From the NCBI GenBank assembly GCA_963704535.1, contig OY969916.1, positions 3,286,001 to 3,350,000 of the forward strand: 64,000 nucleotides of DNA, given 5' to 3'. The first letter of the stretch is position 1. Each line of letters opens with the position of its first letter. The notes beneath the pieces are model-generated. The model was not told where the DNA came from and made no database searches. It worked only from the letters and a program-made list of their open reading frames with translations. Source of the stretch: G963704535 sp963704535 (lineage in GTDB: Bacteria; Chloroflexota; Chloroflexia; Chloroflexales; Roseiflexaceae). Position numbers and translations under genes: made by a program. Below are positions 7,154 to 13,935 of the stretch, piece after piece.

Positions 7154-7809
7154 CAGAAGGCTCCGAATACGACCGGCTTTTTTACCCATACCTGTTCGCC
7201 GGCGGCACCGCCAGCGCCGAGGAGGTGCTGGAGCAGGTGCGGCTCTCGACGTTGACCAAGTGCCGCGAGGTGAACGCGCTGCGGCGCACGACCCTGGAGC
7301 ACTACGGCCAGCGGATCGTCGCTGCCGGCATAGCCATGGCGCGCGCCTTCGCCGCCGGAGCGACCCTGCTGGCCTTCGGCAATGGCGGCAGCGCCACCGA
7401 TGCCCAGGACCTAGTGGCCGAGCTACTCGACCCGCCGCAGCCGGGCTGGCGCTCGCTCCCGGCGCTCGCGCTGACCAACGACATCGCGGTGGTCACGGCA
7501 GTGGGCAACGATGTCGGCTTCGAGAATGTCTTCGCCCGCCAGGTGATCGCCTTCGGCCGGCCGGGCGATATCGCGGTCGGCTTCTCGACCAGCGGCAACT
7601 CGGCCAATGTGGTCGCGGCGCTTGAGCAGGCCAAGAAGCAGGGGCTCCTGACCGTCGGGCTGGCCGGCTACGACGGCGGCAAGATGGCCCGATCCGCAGC
7701 GCTGGACTTCTGCCTCGTCGTCCACGCCGATCACATCCCGCGCATCCAGGAGGCTCAGGCGACGATCTACCACGCGCTGCTTGAAGTCGTCTTTGAAGAA
7801 TTGAGATAA
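7150..7809 (+). CDS. SIS-domain protein of the hydrogenase cluster, intact site
   Basis: A 219-residue GmhA-like SIS protein with intact phosphosugar loops: LLAFGNGGSATDAQD (about residues 75-90) and VGFSTSGNSANVVAAL (about 145-160). The C-terminal HIPRIQEAQATIYHALLE helix carries the glutamate and histidine that in GmhA enzymes are catalytic or zinc ligands. Coupled to the HypC-like gene by a 4-base overlap and followed by a hairpin and hypD. A substrate cannot be read from sequence: sedoheptulose 7-phosphate is the family default, but no heptose-pathway gene is nearby. It presumably acts with the degenerate paralogue at 6196-6840. Confidence 0.87.
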   Translation: MTEGSEYDRLFYPYLFAGGTASAEEVLEQVRLSTLTKCREVNALRRTTLEHYGQRIVAAGIAMARAFAAGATLLAFGNGGSATDAQDLVAELLDPPQPGWRSLPALALTNDIAVVTAVGNDVGFENVFARQVIAFGRPGDIAVGFSTSGNSANVVAALEQAKKQGLLTVGLAGYDGGKMARSAALDFCLVVHADHIPRIQEAQATIYHALLEVVFEELR

Positions 7810-7811
7810 AA

Positions 7812-7862
7812 ACAGGAGGGGCTTGGGGAGGGCGGCCCTCCCCAAAACCCCTCCCCTCCACT
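7812..7862. repeat. GC-rich hairpin between SIS gene and hypD
   Basis: GGAGGGGCTTGGGGAGGGC...GCCCTCCCCAAAACCCCTCC forms a strong stem in the 73-bp gap before hypD. It is another version of the dispersed GGGG/CCCC hairpin. Confidence 0.7.
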
Positions 7863-7882
7863 AAGAATCCGAGGAGCAGCCC

Positions 7883-9022
7883 ATGAAGTATGTAGACGAA
7901 TATCGCGACCCCGAACTGGCCCGTAGCATCGCGGCCGAGATCGGCGCGCTCACCGATGGCCGGCCGCTCAAGCTGATGGAGGTCTGCGGCGGCCACACTC
8001 ACACGATCTACAAGCACGGCGTCGAGGATGTGCTGCCCCGCAATATTGACCTGGTCCACGGCCCTGGTTGCCCGGTGTGCGTGCTGCCGATGGGCCGCAT
8101 CGACGACGCGATTGCGATCGCGCGCACCCCCGGCGTGATCTTCACCACCTTCGGCGATATGATGCGCGTGCCGGGGTCCAAGGGCAGCCTGCTCGACGCC
8201 AAGGCGGTCGGGGCCGACGTGCGCTTCGTGTACTCGCCGCTGGACGCGCTCAAGCTGGCCCGCCAGCACCCCGACCGCGAGGTGGTCTTTTATGCGATCG
8301 GCTTCGAGACCACGGCCCCCTCGACGGCGGTCACGCTGCTGCGCGCGCAAGCCGAAGGGATCAAGAACTTCTCGGTCTTCTGCAACCACGTCACGATCAT
8401 CCCGGCGATCAAGGCGATCCTCGACTCGCCCGACCTGCGCTTAGACGGCTTCATCGGTCCCGGCCACGTCAGCATGGTGATTGGGATGCGGCCCTATACC
8501 TTCATCGCGCGCGACCACCGCAAGCCCGTGGTGATCGCGGGCTTTGAGCCGCTCGATATCATCCAGTCGGTCCAGATGATCGCCAAACAGATCGGCGAAG
8601 GGCGGGCCGAGATCGAGAACCAGTACACGCGCGTGGTGCGCCCGGAGGGCAACGTCAAGGCCCTGGAGGCGATGGCGCGCACCATGGAGCTGCGCCCGTT
8701 CTTCGAGTGGCGCGGGCTGGGATTCATCACCCACAGCGCGCTGAAGCTGCGCCCGGAGTTCGCGCAGTGGGATGCCGAGCTGCGCTTCGAGGTGCCCGGC
8801 ATCCGCGTGGCCGACCCCAAGGCTTGCCAGTGCGGCGAGGTGCTCAAGGGCGTGATCAAGCCCTGGGAGTGCAAAGTGTTCGGCACCGCCTGCACGCCGG
8901 AGACGCCAATCGGCACCTGCATGGTCTCGCCCGAGGGCGCCTGCGCGGCCTACTTCAACTACGGCCGCTTCTCGATGGCCGAAGAGCGCGACAAGCTACA
9001 GATGATCAATTTGACGCCGTGA
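7883..9022 (+). CDS. hypD: hydrogenase iron-sulfur assembly protein HypD
   Basis: HypD is the [4Fe-4S] scaffold on which, with HypC, the Fe(CN)2CO unit is assembled. Key motifs: MEVCGGHTHTIYKHG (about residues 33-47, conserved Cys and HxH), VHGPGCPVCVLP (about 58-69, CxxC), GFETTAPSTA (about 142-151), and the C-terminal cysteine cluster CQCGEVLKGV...WECKVFGTAC...CMVSPEGACAAY that binds the cluster. 379 residues is standard. A good ribosome-binding site (GAGGAG) precedes ATG 7883. It is followed two bases later by an 8-bp tandem array. Confidence 0.97.
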   Translation: MKYVDEYRDPELARSIAAEIGALTDGRPLKLMEVCGGHTHTIYKHGVEDVLPRNIDLVHGPGCPVCVLPMGRIDDAIAIARTPGVIFTTFGDMMRVPGSKGSLLDAKAVGADVRFVYSPLDALKLARQHPDREVVFYAIGFETTAPSTAVTLLRAQAEGIKNFSVFCNHVTIIPAIKAILDSPDLRLDGFIGPGHVSMVIGMRPYTFIARDHRKPVVIAGFEPLDIIQSVQMIAKQIGEGRAEIENQYTRVVRPEGNVKALEAMARTMELRPFFEWRGLGFITHSALKLRPEFAQWDAELRFEVPGIRVADPKACQCGEVLKGVIKPWECKVFGTACTPETPIGTCMVSPEGACAAYFNYGRFSMAEERDKLQMINLTP

Positions 9023-9024
9023 GG

Positions 9025-9080
9025 CGGTGACAGGGTGAAGGGGTGACAGGGTGAAGGGGTGACAGGGTGAAAGGGTGAAC
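9025..9080. repeat. 8-bp tandem array (7 copies) between hypD and hypE
   Basis: Seven 8-bp units alternate GGGTGACA and GGGTGAAG, with the last two ending AA and AC. It starts right after the hypD stop and ends two bases before the ATG at 9082. GGGTGA could act as a weak ribosome-binding core, so copy number may affect hypE translation. It is a likely hotspot for slippage. Confidence 0.9.
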
Positions 9081-9081
9081 G

Positions 9082-10225
9082 ATGAATCCTGACTACCAAC
9101 CGAGTCGCCGAGGTCCTGGGGAAGATCGAGCGAGTACGCCAGCATCGGCGTCACAAGTTCTACCTGCGCGACGAGCATATTACGCTCAGCCACGGCAGCG
9201 GCGGCAAAGCGACGCATAACCTGATCGAGGGGGTCTTTGCGGCGGCCTTCTCGAACCCGCTGCTCGACCGCATGGACGACGCCGCTATTTTGGATCTTGG
9301 GTTGCCGATTTTGGATTGGGAGTCAGAACCTTCCAAAATCCAAAATCCAAAATCCAAAATCGCCTTCACCACCGACACCTACGTCGTCAACCCGCTGTTC
9401 TTCCCCGGCGGCGACATCGGCAAGCTGGCGGTCCATGGCACGGTCAACGACCTGGCGATGGCCGGCGCGCAGCCGCTGTATCTTTCGGCCGGCTTTATCC
9501 TGGAAGAGGGTTTCCCGATCGCCGATCTGCGCCGCATCGTCGAGTCGATGGCGGCGGCGGCGGCTGAGGTGGGGGTCGCGATCGTCACCGGCGACACCAA
9601 GGTGGTCGAGCGCGGCAAGGCCGATGGGCTGTTCGTCAACACCGCCGGCATCGGCATCGTGCGCGCCGGCTGGCCGATCGGCCAGGCCGAGGCGAAGCCG
9701 GGGGATAAGGTCATACTGAGTGGCCCGGTCGGCGATCACGGGATCGCGGTTATGCTGGCGCGCGAAGCGCTCGACATCGAGACCGATACGCAGAGCGACA
9801 CTGCGCCGCTGCACGGGCTGGTGGCCGAGCTATTGGCCGCTGCCGGGGCGGGCGTCCACTGCCTCAAAGACCCGACGCGCGGCGGCGTGGCAACCGCGCT
9901 GAACGAGATCGCATTGGGTTCCGAAGTCTCGATCGCGCTGGACGAGCACGCGATCCCGGTGCGCCCCGATGTGCGCGGGGCGTGCGAGATCCTGGGCCTT
10001 GACCCGCTGACGATCGCCAACGAGGGCAAGCTGCTGGCGATCGTCGCGCCGGAGCGAGCGGCGGCGGCGCTGGCCGCCATGCGCGCGCATCCGCTGGGGC
10101 ACGAGGCGGCGATCATCGGCGAGGTGCGCGCCGAGCCGGTGGCGATGGTCTTCCTACGCACCGATATCGGCGGCACGCGGGTGCTGGATATGCTGGTCGG
10201 CGACCCGCTGCCGCGCATTTGCTAA
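9082..10225 (+). CDS. hypE: HypE, with a start-proximal frame break and an in-frame repeat insert
   Basis: HypE dehydrates the thiocarbamate that HypF places on its C-terminal cysteine to thiocyanate, the CN donor. Motifs: ITLSHGSGGKATHNLIEG (about residue 35), TTDTYVVNPLFFPGGDIG, AVHGTVNDLAMAGA, LKDPTRGGVATALNE, and the catalytic ending DPLPRIC with the C-terminal cysteine. The HypE frame is open only from 9086, just after an in-frame TGA (9083-9085), and has no ATG, GTG or TTG before the internal ATG 9272, which would lose the SHGSGG motif. An ATG at 9082 lies one frame off; deleting one base near 9093-9096 would give MNPDTNRVAEVLGKIERVR, a plausible native N-terminus. So this is either a one-base error or a real lesion. 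A 25-residue repeat-derived segment interrupts the N-terminal domain at 9287-9362. Confidence 0.88.
9287..9362. repeat. hypE: 7-bp-unit palindrome inserted in frame in hypE
   Basis: The left arm ATTTTGGAT...GATTTTGGATTGGG and the right arm of four CCAAAAT units (9332-9362) are inverted. It translates as ILDLGLPILDW...KIQNPKSKI between the conserved MDDAAIL and AFTTDTYVVNP segments, which are close together in other HypE proteins. It is a different heptamer from the one in hypF, but the same architecture. Confidence 0.85.
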
Positions 10226-10377
10226 GGGACGCAAAAATAATAAATCATCCCAAGGACACCACGCTGGAGAATCACGCAAAGCCGCAAAGCCGCAAAGACC
10301 GGAACCCTTTGCGTCTTTGCGGCTTTGCGTGAGACAAACTGGGATGTTTTATTTTCCGCGAGTCCCTAAGTAATCTG
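10226..10377. repeat. nested hairpins between convergent hypE and dehydrogenase genes
   Basis: The inner hairpin is made of CGCAAAGC-type 8-bp units (10272-10297) and its complement (10306-10332). The outer inverted repeat pairs GGGACGCAAAAATAATAAAT (from 10226) with ATTTTCCGCGAGTCCC (ending 10366). The right outer arm reaches the stop codon of the minus-strand dehydrogenase. It could be a bidirectional terminator or a small miniature-transposon-like element. Confidence 0.75.
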
Positions 10378-11256
10378 GCGAACAGCCTCGTAGATCGCGG
10401 CGAAGTCGTTATCGCCGTAGCCAAGCCCGATAGCCGTCTGGTAGAGCGCGCGGGCCGCCACCAGCGTCGGCATTGGCGTGTCCAGCTCCTCGGCGACGCG
10501 CAGGGCGTAAGTGGCGTCCTTGTGCATCCACTTGAGCGCGAACTCGGTGTTGCCGTAGTCGTGGGCAACCATGCGCCCGATCTTGCCCTTGACGATCGGG
10601 CTGCCCGGCGCACCATTGATCAGCAACTCGACGACCTGCTCCATATCCAGCCCGGCGCGCTCGGCCAGCAGCAGCCCTTCGGCCAGCACGGCGACATGGA
10701 CGGCCCCCATCAGGTTGTTGATCAGCTTCACCACCGCGCCGGCGCCGCTCGGCCCGAAGTGGACGATCTGCCGGCTGATCGCCGCCAGCGCCGGCCTAGC
10801 CCGCTCCAGTGCCGCCGCCTCGCCGCCGACCATGAGCTTCAACTGCCCCGCCGCCGCCGCGTCCTTGCTGCCGGCCACCGGCGCGTCGAGCAGCTCCAGG
10901 CCGCGCGCCGCCGCCAGGCCCGCCAGCTCGCGCACCCACGCCGGCGAGAGCGTGCTGCACTCGACCAGCACCGCGCCTGCCGCAGCCCCGGCCAGCGCGC
11001 CATCCCCCGAGTTGGCCGACGCATCGCCCAGCCACATGGCCCGCGACGCCGTATCGTCGCCGACCATACTAATGATCACCTGCGCGCCCTCGGCGGCGGC
11101 CCCGGGCGTCTCAGCCACGCGGGCGCCGGCATCGGCCAGCGGCTCGGCCTTAGCGCGGGTGCGGTTGTAGACTGCCAGGGGAAAGCGGGCCTTGAGCAGG
11201 TTGTGGGCCATGCCGGTGCCCATCACACCGAGCCCCAACAAAGCGACGTTGAACAT
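10366..11256 (-). CDS. NAD(P)-dependent beta-hydroxyacid dehydrogenase family protein
   Basis: A 296-residue member of the 3-hydroxyisobutyrate dehydrogenase / glyoxylate reductase family. The Rossmann motif GLGVMGTGMAHNLLKA (residues 7-22), the substrate-site stretch LLDAPVAGSKDAAAAGQLKLMVGG (about 120-143) and the catalytic lysine in GAGAVVKLINNLM (about 168-180) are all present. Substrate cannot be assigned. It converges with hypE and is followed on the minus strand by the nested hairpins. It lies 50 bases downstream of aspS in the same direction, so it may be read through from aspS, though nothing links their functions. Confidence 0.9.
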   Translation of the reverse strand: MFNVALLGLGVMGTGMAHNLLKARFPLAVYNRTRAKAEPLADAGARVAETPGAAAEGAQVIISMVGDDTASRAMWLGDASANSGDGALAGAAAGAVLVECSTLSPAWVRELAGLAAARGLELLDAPVAGSKDAAAAGQLKLMVGGEAAALERARPALAAISRQIVHFGPSGAGAVVKLINNLMGAVHVAVLAEGLLLAERAGLDMEQVVELLINGAPGSPIVKGKIGRMVAHDYGNTEFALKWMHKDATYALRVAEELDTPMPTLVAARALYQTAIGLGYGDNDFAAIYEAVRQIT

Positions 11257-11307
11257 TATTACCTCGTGAATATGCAGATTCTCAATCTTGCGGCACCTCT
11301 GAATGAG

Positions 11308-13140
11308 TTAGCGATCCTTCGGCACGATCTCCCGCGGATCGACTGTGTACGGTTGGTCCCTCGTCTCGGCGGCCGCCTCCGGCGCCAGGCCGATGTGCAG
11401 GTCGCGCAGTTGGTGCTCGTCGACCGGCGAGGGGGCGTTGGTCATTAGGTCGACCGCCTGCTGAGTCTTGGGGAAGGCCATGACTTCGCGGATGGTGCTC
11501 TCGTCGGCGAGCAGCATCACGATCCGGTCGATGCCGGGGGCGATGCCGCCGTGCGGCGGCGCGCCGTACTCGAAGGCCTCAAGCATGTGGCCGAATTGGG
11601 ACTGGGCCGTCTCACGGCTGATCCCCAGCAGGTCGAACAGCTTCTGCTGTATATCGCGGCGGTGGATACGGATCGAGCCGCCGCCGACCTCGTAGCCGTT
11701 CAGCACCAGGTCGTAGGCCTTGGCGCGCATCCGGCCCGGATCACTGTCCATCAGGTGCAGATCCTCATCCTTGGGCGCGGTGAACGGGTGGTGAACGGCA
11801 TCCCAGCGGCGCTCATCCTCGTTCCACTCCACCAGCGGGAAGTCGAGCACCCAGCCGAAGGCCAGCACGTCCGGGTCGGCCAGCTTCAGCCGCGCCGCGA
11901 ACTCGCGCCGCAGCCGGTCCAGCACCGCCGCGCACACGCGGGCCGAGTCGGCAACGATCAGCAGCAGGTCGTCGGGCTGGCCGCCGAGCCGCCCCACGAT
12001 CGCCTCCAATTCCTCCGGCGTCACCTGCTTGCCGAAGCTGGAGCGCGGCTCGCCGCCCTGAGGCAAGACGGCCCACAGCAGACCCCTAGCCCCGGCCTGC
12101 TTCGCCAGCTCGACCACCTCGTCGAGCTGCTTGCGCGAATAGCCGCCGGCGCCCGGCACGCGCAACCCCTTGACCTGCCCGCCCGCATCCAGCGCCGCAC
12201 GGAACACCGCGAATTGGCTCCCGGCGACGACATCATCCAGCTGCACCAGCTCGAGACCATAGCGCAGGTCGGGCTTATCGGAGCCGTAGCGCTCCAGCAC
12301 CTCGGCGTAGGTCAGCTGCGGGAACGGCGTGACTAGCCGCTTGTGCGGCGTGACCTCGTGGACCAGCTCGGTGAACAGTCGCTCGATCAGCTTGAGCACA
12401 TCCTCCTGGTCGACAAAGCTCATTTCCATATCGAGCTGGGTGAACTCGGGCTGGCGGTCGGCGCGCTGGTCCTCGTCGCGGAAGCAGCGGGCGATCTGGA
12501 AGTACTTGTCGTAGCCGGCGACCATCAGAAGCTGCTTGAGCTGCTGGGGCGACTGCGGCAGCGCGTAGAACTCGCCGGGATGCAGCCGGCTCGGCACCAG
12601 GTAGTCGCGGGCGCCCTCCGGAGTCGACTTGATCAGGATCGGGGTCTCGATCTCCAGAAACCCCTCGCGGTCCAGGAAATCGCGCATAAACTTGATCACG
12701 CGGTGCCGCAGCAGCAGGTTGCGCTGCATCCGCTGGCGGCGCAGATCGAGGTAGCGATACTTCAGGCGCAGCATCTCGTCCTCGCCGGCCTCCTTGTTGA
12801 TGTAGATCGGCGGCGTGCGGGATCCGTTCAGCAGCACCGCGACGACCGCGCGCACCTCAACGCTGCCGGTGGGCAGGTCGGGATTGATCGCCTCCTCGGG
12901 GCGCTTGCCGACCAAGCCACGGACCTGCAAGACATACTCGGCACGCACCTCGGAGGCGACGGCGTGAGCCTCGGGGGCGATGGCGGCGTCGAAGACCACC
13001 TGCGTCAGGCCATAACGGTCGCGCAGGTCGATGAAGATTAGCGGGCCGTGGTCGCGGCGGCGGTGGACCCAGCCGGCCAGCAGGGCCTCCTGGCCGGCGT
13101 GCTGGACCCGCAGCTCGCCGCAAGTGTGGGTACGGTACAT
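11308..13140 (-). CDS. aspS: aspartate--tRNA ligase
   Basis: Charges tRNA-Asp (and tRNA-Asn if the enzyme is non-discriminating). The 610 residues follow the bacterial AspRS plan: N-terminal OB-fold anticodon domain (GWVHRRRDHGPLIFIDLRD, about residues 22-40), class II motif 2 (FRDEDQRADRQPEFTQLDME, about 218-237), the bacterial GAD insertion (about 290-410), and motif 3 GGIAPGIDRIVMLLA (about 537-551). The conserved QSPQQLKQLLMVAGYDKYFQIARCF region is intact. A promoter-like TTGGAC-16-TATAAT lies just upstream. Most Chloroflexota enzymes of this type may be non-discriminating if gatCAB is present; that cannot be told here. Confidence 0.97.
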   Translation of the reverse strand: MYRTHTCGELRVQHAGQEALLAGWVHRRRDHGPLIFIDLRDRYGLTQVVFDAAIAPEAHAVASEVRAEYVLQVRGLVGKRPEEAINPDLPTGSVEVRAVVAVLLNGSRTPPIYINKEAGEDEMLRLKYRYLDLRRQRMQRNLLLRHRVIKFMRDFLDREGFLEIETPILIKSTPEGARDYLVPSRLHPGEFYALPQSPQQLKQLLMVAGYDKYFQIARCFRDEDQRADRQPEFTQLDMEMSFVDQEDVLKLIERLFTELVHEVTPHKRLVTPFPQLTYAEVLERYGSDKPDLRYGLELVQLDDVVAGSQFAVFRAALDAGGQVKGLRVPGAGGYSRKQLDEVVELAKQAGARGLLWAVLPQGGEPRSSFGKQVTPEELEAIVGRLGGQPDDLLLIVADSARVCAAVLDRLRREFAARLKLADPDVLAFGWVLDFPLVEWNEDERRWDAVHHPFTAPKDEDLHLMDSDPGRMRAKAYDLVLNGYEVGGGSIRIHRRDIQQKLFDLLGISRETAQSQFGHMLEAFEYGAPPHGGIAPGIDRIVMLLADESTIREVMAFPKTQQAVDLMTNAPSPVDEHQLRDLHIGLAPEAAAETRDQPYTVDPREIVPKDR

Positions 13141-13169
13141 AACAGCTCCTCAGGTATCAAACGCGGGCT

Positions 13170-13197
13170 ATTATAGCGCATCGTCGGGAGCTGTCCA
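13170..13197 (-). promoter_or_regulatory. sigma-70-like promoter of aspS
   Basis: On the minus strand TTGGAC (13192-13197) and a perfect TATAAT (13170-13175) are separated by 16 bases, 30 bases ahead of the aspS start. The leader is too short for a T-box. Confidence 0.55.
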
Positions 13198-13210
13198 ACC
13201 CCGCACAAAC

Positions 13211-13255
13211 GCCGAGGCCACAGAGCTGCGTTCATCGCTTCTCTGTGGCCTCGGC
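13211..13255. repeat. 15-bp perfect inverted repeat
   Basis: GCCGAGGCCACAGAG (13211-13225) and its exact complement (13241-13255) are separated by 15 bases, between aspS and the 98-residue gene. It could terminate the small gene's transcript, although no T-run follows. Confidence 0.7.
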
Positions 13256-13307
13256 ATCGCCATGGGCGAGCGGAGCTGATTGTGGGGCGTTTCCGCCGCG
13301 TCGGGCA

Positions 13308-13604
13308 TCATCGCATCAGCCGCCGATAGTCGGCGTAGGTGACCCAAAGCTGGCCGCGCACAGTCTGCATAGCGACCATGCCATCGGCCTGCTCGTCGAG
13401 CTGGAGCACGCGCTGCGTGCCGCCGACCAGCAGACCCTCGCCATCGGGCGTAATATCGACTCGGAACGAAGGCGAGTATGCTAACTCCTCGATCATACAA
13501 CCAATAACCGGCGCGAGCGCGTCGTGCCGCGTCGGGGCGGCCATTTCATTCGGTAGCGCTACGGGCCGGTGGTGTACCAGACGGGTGTGCGTTTGGATGC
13601 GCAT
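13308..13604 (-). CDS. small uncharacterised protein (98 aa)
   Basis: ATG 13604 is preceded by a good AGGAGA site eight bases upstream, supporting a real gene. The product is soluble. Its second half reads FRVDITPDGEGLLVGGTQRVLQLDEQADGMVAMQTVRGQLWVTYADYRRLM, with regular beta-strand periodicity and a C-terminal helix. I do not recognise the family. It is monocistronic, between aspS and a repeat-rich gap. Confidence 0.55.
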   Translation of the reverse strand: MRIQTHTRLVHHRPVALPNEMAAPTRHDALAPVIGCMIEELAYSPSFRVDITPDGEGLLVGGTQRVLQLDEQADGMVAMQTVRGQLWVTYADYRRLMR

Positions 13605-13729
13605 AGAGGTTCTCCTAGCTGTCCTGTGATATATCTACATGATATATAACGTAATTTGGCGGCAAAAAGGACGACACTATAGGTCAAAAATTCATCTCAT
13701 TTTGTTCAGGTGGACGCACGGTTTCAGCC

Positions 13730-13895
13730 TTCGGCAGCCCTTCGACAGGCTCAGGAGCCGTGGTACTTTTTCTTCCTTTTTATCGACGATTTTCGCCTGG
13801 TCGGGCGAAAATCGTCGATAATAAAGAGGCGAAGTACCTTGCTGCCGAACTTCCTGAGGAATCCCGACGCAGGGAGGGGCTTGTCGAAGGGCAGG
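13730..13895. repeat. nested inverted-repeat element in a 330-bp gap
   Basis: The outer arms are CAGCCCTTCGACAGGCTCAGG and CTTGTCGAAGGGCAGG, a REP-like motif. The inner arms TATCGACGATTTTCGCC (13783-13799) and GGCGAAAATCGTCGATA (13805-13821) form a perfect stem with a short loop. No gene is visible in 13605-13935. Confidence 0.75.
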
Positions 13896-13935
13896 CAACA
13901 GCAGCGTTGCGGTGCCACCGCGTAACTCCTGTCAT

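Noticed and set aside
13141..13200. T-box riboswitch upstream of aspS
   Set aside because: The leader is only about 25 bases long by promoter position and no specifier loop or T-box sequence is present.
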